NCBI GenBank assembly: GCA_900544365.1
Contig: UQVF01000042.1
Location: 1 to 17,353 of the forward strand
Direction: 5' to 3'
Origin: an uncultured Veillonella sp.
GTDB lineage: Bacteria; Bacillota; Negativicutes; Veillonellales; Veillonellaceae
DNA: 17,353 nt
The position numbers and the translations under genes were made by a program. The notes beneath the pieces were generated by a model. The model was not told the DNA's origin. It searched no databases and saw only the letters and a program-made list of their open reading frames with translations. Positions 1 through 8,500 of the stretch are shown one piece after another; the first letter of the stretch is position 1; each line of letters begins with the position of its first letter.

Positions 1-55
1 TATATATTTATCTATCAGTGCATATAATAGCTGTGAAATACTATGTAGTTGTTCA

Positions 56-3000
56 TTAGAATTTATATGTACCTTGAATACGAGTGTAGTTACCTAATTT
101 GAAGTTTTCCCCACCATATAATGTATCACGTTGGCCAATACCTTTTGCATCGAATGTGTAGAATGCTTCTACCAAGAAATCTCTACGAGGAACATATCCA
201 CCACCCAATGTAAAGCTACGGATACCGTCTAAGTAACGATCAGGTACTGCACCAGTGCCATTACCACCGAAGAAGGAACCATGTTGTAAATATTTGTAAT
301 CTACAAAGGCATTCCAGCTACCTGGACGTGTAAAGTCTGATTGACCAAGGTCTAAACGAGCCATCCAGAAGTGTGGTGTTCCGCCCATAGTATGACCTTT
401 TACAGTAAAGTCGGCTGTACCACGAACATGATCAAAATTAGTATGACCATTCATGTAACGACCAAAATCAGTACGATTAAATCCATAGTCTAAGGAAAGT
501 AACGCATTATGACCTACTTGATATTGTGCACCGATAGCGAAAATATTAGCTAATCGTTTGCTTGTGTATGTATCATTTGTCAAGTCTGGAACTTCAGATG
601 TTACATCTCCGTAAATTGGCTCTGGATAATAATCATTTGTATATCCAGTAATTCCAGTATGAGTTTCCATCTTAGTTTTTGCATGACCTGCTTGCATGGA
701 ATGAGCATTATTATTCAAAGAACGCAAGAACCAAGCTTGTAAACCTAACCGTGGATTAACTTGTGTTTTATATTGTGCAAACAATGCTTTATCAATTGCT
801 GGGATTGTATCACGTTCTAATTTTAAGCCAGTTACTTTAATTGGTTTACCAATTACTTTTTCTAAAGCTGCACGAGGTAATGTATTACCTTGTTCAGAAT
901 CTTTAACTGCAGATAACAATTCTTTTAAGTATTCTTTTGCGATGGCTGGTAATGTAGTCTCACCATATTCACTCTTATCGGATTTAAAGTTACCACCTTT
1001 TAATTCTTCTACTACATTGTAGTCAAGAATTTTATTACCTTTAGGCCACTCAGATTCGCCTTTTTTGAACACTTTTACTACACGTTTGAATTTGTAATCT
1101 TTTACTGGATTAGAGTATTTTTCAGCTTCTGGTTTCCACGAGTAAATCTTCTTATAATATCCATCTTCCATACTAAAAATATCCATGTTTTTCAAGGCAG
1201 AGTTGTTATTATCTCTGTCATATACATAGATCTCATTCCAGTTAGTTTTAGCTAATAATTCAGCTGCAGCTAAATAAGCTTCTTCTAACTGTGCTTTATG
1301 TACATCAATATAGTCTGGTGTTAAAATCGTCGGATCTGCCAATGGAGATGCCATCTTTTTATTTAACGCTTCTTTTTCTACAACTTTTAATTCATATAAT
1401 ACTTTATTTTTTTCTTCTTTGAATTTTTTTGCATCATCAGAGTCTGTGGCACGAATTTTATCTTCACTATACGTAATATTAGGAGTATAGGTGTTCATAT
1501 TTACTTCTAATAAAGCTGTATTGTGATTAGCGTCTTCTACTTCATATAAAACTTTCATGGTTTCAGCATCTTTTTCCATTCTGTAACCCATAGATTTACC
1601 TTTTAAAAGTTCTGGATACGCTTGGTTTAGAATCTTAGCCATACGTTGGATGATTTCAACTTTTTTTGCATCTTTTTCTGCATCGGTTGCATTCGGCATA
1701 GATGCATCTACATCCGCTAATTGTTCTACAAAGTATAGATTTTCATTTTTACCTTTAAATTGTTTGAGGTATGTGTCCATTGGTGATCCTTCTCCAGGTA
1801 CTTTTTTACCATCAACCTCAGGTACAATACCCCATTTATCGGCTAACATTGCTTTATCATTTTCATAGGCATATAAATGATTTAAGCCGATAAACTCTTC
1901 TAATGTTGGGGCTCTAAAATATGTAGAGTACGTACTATGGTTATAGGCAGAATCTGTAATACCAGTGCTTGCTTTAAAGGAACCAATACCAGTACGGAAT
2001 TGATTACGTTGGTCTGTCCAAACGGCACGGACACCATCAAATGTTTTATTAAACCAGTATCCTGTTGTACCTAAGGATTCAGATAATCGACCCACTGAGA
2101 AATCCCATTTTGCACCAGATCGCGTGATATCTAGATTTTCTAAGCGTTGTTTATTAAGACCTTTAGAATTGATCGTTGTAGATGCAGTATCTACAGAATG
2201 AGTACCGCTAGCACTAGCAAGAACTTTTACATTTGTATGATCATCAAGTTTTGCATCTACGCCAAAACGAACTCGTTGTTCTAATCCATGTTCTTTTTGA
2301 TCTTTTAGGTTATATTCAGCATTGCCCACATAAGATGTACTTGTGTATAAAGATTGTGGACGTTCGGATCCACCATGTGCCATTAAGCGTGCACGGTAAT
2401 CACCGATAAATTCAGTTCCTTTTTCTTTTTTACCATCAAATGGTCTTTCTAAGAATTGATGGCTATGTCCCATATCATCTCCATTTACAGTAGCTAACGC
2501 TTTATCTACTTGGGCTTTTGAAATAGGAATTGTACCATTTACACCATTTGTTGCTGCAGGATTTTGCATTTTCGCATCTTGTGCTTTACTATCTCCACCT
2601 GCACCGAATTTAAGGTTCACACCAAAGCGGTATACACGAGATTGAGTTGCTCTGTCATCATCACGATGATCAAAGATATTGTTAACACCGAAGTATACTA
2701 AGGAATCGCTGCCAAATTTACGTTGTACCATAGCATTCCATGTACCGAATGATTTTTCTTCGTACTCATTAGATACATTGTAGATAGCGCTATCAGAGTC
2801 AATGCCACTAATCCAGTAATTAGATCTATTTTTTTGCGTATTACTATCTAGCATTTTATGATAATAGTCTGCCCATAGTTGTGCATTCCATTTTTTATTT
2901 TCATAGGTAATGCCAAAATCAATTTTATTGGTTGGACGATCTAATAAATGCGCTGGCATTGTTGGATCAGATTGATTTAACGCTTGCAAACGAGTCCAAC

Positions 3001-5263
3001 CTAATCGTGTACTCCAGTTAGATCCAAATTTATGTTTCCATTCTAATTGAAGACCAGTAATTTTTGCTTTACCTATATTTTTAAAGCTATAAATTAAATC
3101 TGGAGCTTGCATCCATTTATCTTGTTTAGATAATTGTGGTGCCCAATCTTGTAATTCCCCTGTAAAGTATACTGACATATAGTTACTAATACGGTTTTGG
3201 AATACCCCTAAACGCGCATAATCATTTTTGCCTTCACCTTCAAAACTAATGTCGATATTTTTAGATGTTTCAGGTTTTAAGTTTGGATTACCTGCCCAAT
3301 ACCAACCCATTTTAGCAACGCCTTGCGCTACTGGATTGGAGCCAAACATTTGCCAGTTATACCATAATTCACCCATACCTGGTTCAGAATAACCTGTGCC
3401 AATATTGGCTTTTAATCGACGATGAGCATTCGAGTTTACATTATAGGTAGCACCTAAATTCCAAGATACATGAGATCCGAATAAACTACTCTTATCAATA
3501 CGCACTGTTGGTTGAACTAACAAATCTTTATTGACTTGCCATGCATCAGATAAGTAGTAATTCTTTTTATCAACACTACCTTCACCTTCTGTGATACGTT
3601 GTTCACGTTCACGATATTTTTCTAAGAATTTAACTCCTTTATATTTTGGAGCTTTTGCACGTTCTGCAGGATCTAAGGATTCTCCTTGAGTGAAATATTT
3701 TACATATACAGAGGATGCCCCTTGAAGATTATTTTCAGCTTTTAATGCTTTGTTAAATTCGACAATTTTTTTCCAGTATTCATCGGTAACACCATAGTCT
3801 GAAAATCCATTCCAATATTCACTAGGCTCGCCAGCTTTTTCCAAATTATGTTCTCTGAAATATTCGTATGTAATTGGCGGAATATCGCTTTCTTTCTCAG
3901 CTCCATAATACTCATAATCTTTATCCCAAATAGGTAAACCTTCTTTACTTGGTTTAAATTTGTAATCATGAATATGGGAATAAATACGTAAGCTATTATC
4001 ACCAGGTCTACGTTGTAAACGGTCAACACCTGCTACTAATAAGTTTTTGTCATAATCCCATGGATCGATATAACGAGTTTTTACATTAGGTGAACTTTTT
4101 AGTCGACTACCAGATCCAGTTTCATGAGTATGGGCAATTCCCCAGCTCAATGTGTGTTTATCCCCAATAGCGGAGTTAGCATTGAAGCGGATATCTGTTT
4201 GACGATGGTCTACATCATCAATATAACGCAGTTCGTTTTTACCTTCGTATTGAGAACGTCCTGAATAGTTAATCAATGAAACATCATTTTCATTGATACG
4301 TGAGTGATTTAATTCTAATTTCCAATCACTGGCACCACCTCGACCATTCCAAATCATATTTAATGTATTACGGTTACTATCACGTTTAAAATGACGTTGA
4401 GGTTCCATAGGAGATGTACTGTGTTTTACATCTCGTTGTAAATCTTCAGTGTATCGATTTAAACGTAATTGAATATTATGCTCTTTATTAATATCGTAAA
4501 TAGCATTTAAACCTACATCAGATGTATCACCATAGAAACGAAGAGCATTTGGTTTAAAATCACCTTCAAGTTTATCACCAGTATCTCTTCTAGCTTGGCT
4601 TGCCAGCACTGGTAACATATCACGTTTACTACCAGAGATGGCTACACGAACTTTACCCATTTGCCCAGAATCAGCACGCAAGAAGAAATTAGTATTACCA
4701 TATCCAGTTTCTCCACCTTTTGCACGAGATCCTTCACCATTGATTTGGATTGTTGGCTTCTTAGCCGCTTTTTTAGTGATGATATTGACTACACCACCAA
4801 TGGCATCAGCGCCATATTTCGCACTGGCAGAGCCTTGAACAATTTCAATACGTTCTACATTTTCTGTACCAAGGCGCATTACTTCATCTGCTGCGCCACT
4901 AAACTTAGCCAAATCACCCAATACAGCTTGACCATCGACTAAGATCAAAGTATGGCGGGCTTCTGCACCACGAATGGATACACCTACACGTCCCATGGAA
5001 TCCACAGTTTTTGATACGCCGCTTTCAGTGAAAATGATATCTTCTACTGATTTAGCTTGTTTTTGTTCAATATCCTTTTTAGTAATAATACTCACTTGTT
5101 GCGAGTTATATTTAGCTTCTTCATGAGCTCTATCAGCGGTAACATAGACAGAACCCTCAGCTTGTACTGAGTTTGAATACATCAAACCTGGTAGTGCTAT
5201 CCATGTGGCAATCGCACAAGATAACATGAAGTATTTCTGTTGCTTTCTACGAGATGTCGTCAT
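56..5263 (-). CDS. Giant outer-membrane receptor: TonB-dependent receptor fused to a porin-like barrel (paralogue 1)
   Basis: 1735 residues. A signal peptide (1-35, cut after VQA) is followed by a TonB-box-like stretch SVYVTA (38-43) and a plug domain (about 50-165) with IRGAE, LILVDGQ, NVERIEIVQG and YGADAIGGVVNIIT. A TonB-dependent barrel runs to F886 (RFGVNLKF), with a long extracellular-loop-like insert between W402 (IDPWDYDK) and W575. After a linker, a second module (about 955-1735) starts GDYRARL, continues with WDFSVGRL and FDGVR, and ends GTYKF, which is what is expected of an outer-membrane barrel terminus. It resembles Negativicutes porin barrels without an SLH domain. Residues about 1120-1480 form a soluble, charged insert. 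Ordinary TonB receptors are roughly 600-1000 residues, so this is about double length. AGGAG lies eight bases before the ATG. The stop is followed by 55 AT-rich bases with no terminator visible. Likely role: TonB-driven uptake of a metal chelate or corrinoid/heme. The substrate and the second module's job are inferred. Confidence 0.9.
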   Translation of the reverse strand: MTTSRRKQQKYFMLSCAIATWIALPGLMYSNSVQAEGSVYVTADRAHEEAKYNSQQVSIITKKDIEQKQAKSVEDIIFTESGVSKTVDSMGRVGVSIRGAEARHTLILVDGQAVLGDLAKFSGAADEVMRLGTENVERIEIVQGSASAKYGADAIGGVVNIITKKAAKKPTIQINGEGSRAKGGETGYGNTNFFLRADSGQMGKVRVAISGSKRDMLPVLASQARRDTGDKLEGDFKPNALRFYGDTSDVGLNAIYDINKEHNIQLRLNRYTEDLQRDVKHSTSPMEPQRHFKRDSNRNTLNMIWNGRGGASDWKLELNHSRINENDVSLINYSGRSQYEGKNELRYIDDVDHRQTDIRFNANSAIGDKHTLSWGIAHTHETGSGSRLKSSPNVKTRYIDPWDYDKNLLVAGVDRLQRRPGDNSLRIYSHIHDYKFKPSKEGLPIWDKDYEYYGAEKESDIPPITYEYFREHNLEKAGEPSEYWNGFSDYGVTDEYWKKIVEFNKALKAENNLQGASSVYVKYFTQGESLDPAERAKAPKYKGVKFLEKYREREQRITEGEGSVDKKNYYLSDAWQVNKDLLVQPTVRIDKSSLFGSHVSWNLGATYNVNSNAHRRLKANIGTGYSEPGMGELWYNWQMFGSNPVAQGVAKMGWYWAGNPNLKPETSKNIDISFEGEGKNDYARLGVFQNRISNYMSVYFTGELQDWAPQLSKQDKWMQAPDLIYSFKNIGKAKITGLQLEWKHKFGSNWSTRLGWTRLQALNQSDPTMPAHLLDRPTNKIDFGITYENKKWNAQLWADYYHKMLDSNTQKNRSNYWISGIDSDSAIYNVSNEYEEKSFGTWNAMVQRKFGSDSLVYFGVNNIFDHRDDDRATQSRVYRFGVNLKFGAGGDSKAQDAKMQNPAATNGVNGTIPISKAQVDKALATVNGDDMGHSHQFLERPFDGKKEKGTEFIGDYRARLMAHGGSERPQSLYTSTSYVGNAEYNLKDQKEHGLEQRVRFGVDAKLDDHTNVKVLASASGTHSVDTASTTINSKGLNKQRLENLDITRSGAKWDFSVGRLSESLGTTGYWFNKTFDGVRAVWTDQRNQFRTGIGSFKASTGITDSAYNHSTYSTYFRAPTLEEFIGLNHLYAYENDKAMLADKWGIVPEVDGKKVPGEGSPMDTYLKQFKGKNENLYFVEQLADVDASMPNATDAEKDAKKVEIIQRMAKILNQAYPELLKGKSMGYRMEKDAETMKVLYEVEDANHNTALLEVNMNTYTPNITYSEDKIRATDSDDAKKFKEEKNKVLYELKVVEKEALNKKMASPLADPTILTPDYIDVHKAQLEEAYLAAAELLAKTNWNEIYVYDRDNNNSALKNMDIFSMEDGYYKKIYSWKPEAEKYSNPVKDYKFKRVVKVFKKGESEWPKGNKILDYNVVEELKGGNFKSDKSEYGETTLPAIAKEYLKELLSAVKDSEQGNTLPRAALEKVIGKPIKVTGLKLERDTIPAIDKALFAQYKTQVNPRLGLQAWFLRSLNNNAHSMQAGHAKTKMETHTGITGYTNDYYPEPIYGDVTSEVPDLTNDTYTSKRLANIFAIGAQYQVGHNALLSLDYGFNRTDFGRYMNGHTNFDHVRGTADFTVKGHTMGGTPHFWMARLDLGQSDFTRPGSWNAFVDYKYLQHGSFFGGNGTGAVPDRYLDGIRSFTLGGGYVPRRDFLVEAFYTFDAKGIGQRDTLYGGENFKLGNYTRIQGTYKF

Positions 5264-5300
5264 TGCAATCTACTCCTAAACACTAATAAAATAATCACAA

Positions 5301-5329
5301 ATAATAACACAAATGACAAAAAATATCAT
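5301..5329 (-). promoter_or_regulatory. Candidate promoter of paralogue-1 receptor
   Basis: On the minus strand, -35 ATGATA (4/6 to TTGACA; 5324-5329) and -10 TATTAT (5/6; 5301-5306) are separated by 17 bases. Transcription would start about 30 bases before the ATG, leaving room for the AGGAG site. The region is AT-rich, so chance matches are common. An alternative TATAAT at 5423-5428 would give a 160-base leader. Confidence 0.4.
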
Positions 5330-5333
5330 TTTC
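5315..5333. promoter_or_regulatory. Fur-box-like site at paralogue-1 promoter
   Basis: GACAAAAAATATCATTTTC matches 13 of 19 positions of the classical Fur box GATAATGATAATCATTATC. It overlaps the -35 of the candidate promoter of the downstream receptor gene, a typical place for a repressor. The match is moderate and the background is AT-rich, so the call rests mainly on position and on a second 13/19 site near the other receptor's start. Confidence 0.35.
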
Positions 5334-5495
5334 TATTGATTCTAAACTAATTTATCTACTAAATCTACTCCGAATAGTTTTTAATTAGCCCATTTAGTTA
5401 TATTTTTTTGCAAATATTTCTCATTATAGTCCTGTGTAAAAACTATAAATATTATTTATTTTATAAAGACTACTGCTATATATCCTCTCATAAAG

Positions 5496-5534
5496 AATGC
5501 CTAATGAGCACTAGAAACGCACTCATTAGGCATT
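5496..5534 (-). terminator. 13-bp perfect inverted repeat, probable terminator of paralogue 2
   Basis: AATGCCTAATGAG (5496-5508) and CTCATTAGGCATT (5522-5534) are perfect 13-base complements around a 13-base loop. They lie about 45 bases beyond the stop of the receptor gene at 5581-10719. On the minus strand the tail reads CTTTATG, a weak U-tract, so termination may be partial or the hairpin may mainly protect the 3' end of the message. Confidence 0.55.
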
Positions 5535-5580
5535 AAAACTAAACTACTACATTACAACTTAATATAAAAATCAGATTAAA

Positions 5581-8500
5581 TTAGAATTTATAAGTACCTT
5601 GAATTCTTGTATAGTTACCTAATTTAAAGTTTTCTCCACCATACAATGTATCACGTTGACCGAGGGCTTTCGCATCGAATGTATAGAAAGCTTCTAATAA
5701 TAAGTCTTTACGTGGAACATAGCCACCTCCAACAGTAAAGCTACTAATACCATCTAAGTAACGATCTGGCACAGAACTACTTCCATTACCACCAAAGAAG
5801 GAGCCATGATCAAATCGTTTGTAATCGATAAAACCATTCCAACTTCCTGCACGTTTATAATCAGATTGACCAATATCAAAACGTACTACCCAGAAGCTTG
5901 GGTTTCCGCCCATAGCACGGCCAGTTGGTGTAAAGTTGATACTACCTGGAACATAGTTATACACAGTGCGTCCATTCATAAAACGACCAAAGTCTGTTCT
6001 GTTTTGACCATAGTCAAAGGATACTGATGCATTACCCGTACTATATTTTGCCCCAATACCAACTACATTAGCCGCACCTTTAAAAGTTGTACTTGATGTA
6101 CCTAATCCACTCGCAAATTGTACTGTGTTTGTATCATTACCCATGGAACGCAAGTACCAGGCAGTAAGCCCTAATTTCTGACCTACCATATGACGTAATT
6201 GTACATAGCCAGCTCGTTTAATCGGAGGAATGACATCACGTTGTAGTACAATACCCTCTGCTGGAATAATAGCTCCGGTATATGGAATAAATGCTTCTCT
6301 TGGCAATTTACTATGACCATCTGTAGCTTCTAAGGCATTGACTATTTCATTAAAGTATCTCGCTACAAGATATGGATAGTGTTCAGAATGATACGTTTTA
6401 GAAATTTCAGATTCCCCAGGAGTACCTAGATTTAAATAGTTCATTTCATATAAAGAATCACCAGCTTTTGCCAAAGCTTCATCTTTAAACGTAACTTCTT
6501 TCACTGTACCACGTTCACCTACTGAAAGTTTCGCCACTTGCATAGCCCGTTCTTTATAAGCTTTAATGATTTCTTCTTTATTGGATTCGAACCATTTTTT
6601 AAGGTATTCTTTTCTATCCTTACCAATAACAGATGGATCAGAAATTTTTAGTTTAAATAGAGGATTATCTAAGTTGGCACCGCTTGGGTTAGCCTTAGGT
6701 TTTGTATAAAATTTATCAGAATCTACTGGATCTTCGTAATCTGTATCTTCATCCTCATCATGACTAATTACTGTGCCTGTATATCTAAACTCAATATCTG
6801 GTAACTTAATCGGAACTGTAATTTCTTCTTCTACTTTTTTAGCTACATTATATTTTTTGAAAGCTTTATCGTGACCATAGGCTTTAAGCACAATTTCTTG
6901 CATACGAGATACTACATCATATTGAGCATCGATATTAGCATCTAATTTAGTAGTAACTTCTTCAAGTTCTTTTGTTTTTGCATCAATATCTTTTTTGTAT
7001 TGCGCTTTCTTTTCTGGTGTATCAGCAATGTATTCATTGTCCATATCGTCTTTCAAGGTAGCAAGATCACTAGTAAATGTTTCTTTTTTCTCGCTTAAGG
7101 ATTTATAATCCCCTTGTAAGGCTTTTAATTGTTGATAGAAATTAATTGTATTTGGTGCATCTTTTACGACTTTTTCAACTTTTGCACCACCTACCAATTT
7201 TTTCTCTTCATCAGAAAGACCTGTGTAATCAAAGGTGGTTCCTACGAATTCATCCACAGTTGGAGGTCGTTTGAATTTAGTGAAAATTGCATGAGTGTAT
7301 GCAGAATCTTCAATGCCTGTACTATGACGGAAATCACCATAACCAATACGGACTTGATCTTTATCACTGGTCCAAACACTGCGTAATCCATCAAACTCTT
7401 TATTAAACCAGTATCCTGTCATACCAAATTTCTCAGTCAATCGACCTACACTAAAGTCCCATTTAGCATGATGGTTTGTGACATCTATTGTTTCTAAACG
7501 GCCATGAGAAAGTCCTTTAGATCCTGTTGTCACATGGGATGCATCCACACCCTCTTGACCTTGTGCAGTAGCAACTACTTTTAGATTCGTATGATCTCCC
7601 ACACGAGCATCGACACCTAAACGCAAACGACTATGGAATCCATGTTCATTTTTATCTTGTAAGTTTTTCAATGCTCCATCGCTAATTGAGCTAACTGCCG
7701 TCACACGGTTTGCTGGTCTATCACTGCCTAAATGACTGTCACCACCAAAGCGGATATCACCCACTACAGTAGTACCTTTTTCTCGATGTTGATCAAATTG
7801 AGACTCCAATACCGATGACATTAGAGATTCTTTAACTTTCGATACAGAATGCTCCGTCATTGGAGTTGTACCATTCACTGCTACAGCCTTAGCATCGGTA
7901 TGTTTGGAACTACTAGACCCATCAGAACCAAATTTTAAGTTCATACCGAATCGGAACTGACGTCCTTGTAAGGCACGGTCGTCATCACGATGATTAAATA
8001 GATTGTTCATACCAAAGTACACAAGGGAATCCTTATCGATTTTTTTCTGTACAATCATATTCCAAATGCCATAGGTTTTCTTCTTGTACATATCAGCTGT
8101 TTTTTTCGTATTGAACTCGTACGTGATAATAGACTTATCATTATTGTCTGGATTTACTTGTGATGTAATATAGTTACCACCACCAGCAACGGAGTTACTA
8201 TCTAACATACCATAGTAGTAATCCGTCCAAATGTTACCACTCCAGCCACTGACCTTATCTTCTAATTCCAATCCTAAATCAAGCTTATGCATTGGTTTAT
8301 CCAACAGGCGTTTCGGCATATCTGGATTCGTTTTATTTACAGCATCCAAATACGTATAGCCCACTTTTAGTTTTGCATGGTCATTAAGGCGTTGTTTTAC
8401 TTCTAGTTCAACACCATTGACACGAGCTTTCCCTATGTTACGGAATGTATATAGCATATCTGGTGCATGAGCATATTTTGTAGCACCAAAATAGGTACTT

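Larger units (their letters stand above)
5264..5580. other. Intergenic region between the two receptor genes
   Basis: This 317-base AT-rich gap holds no ORF that looks real. Read on the minus strand, it contains a 13-bp perfect hairpin after the upstream receptor gene. It then has a TATAAT-like hexamer (5423-5428) with only a weak -35, a better promoter candidate (5301-5329) overlapped by a Fur-box-like site, and the ribosome binding site AGGAG (5273-5277) of the receptor at 56-5263. No cobalamin riboswitch core was recognised. Confidence 0.6.

Noticed and set aside
3742..4029. 95-codon same-strand ORF inside receptor 1
   Set aside because: It is an alternative frame of a well-supported coding region, without a ribosome binding site or recognisable domain.
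56..5263. Fusion of TonB receptor and porin as an artefact of a missing stop codon or mis-assembly
   Set aside because: The neighbouring paralogue has the same two-module layout with a different linker sequence, and both frames are uninterrupted.
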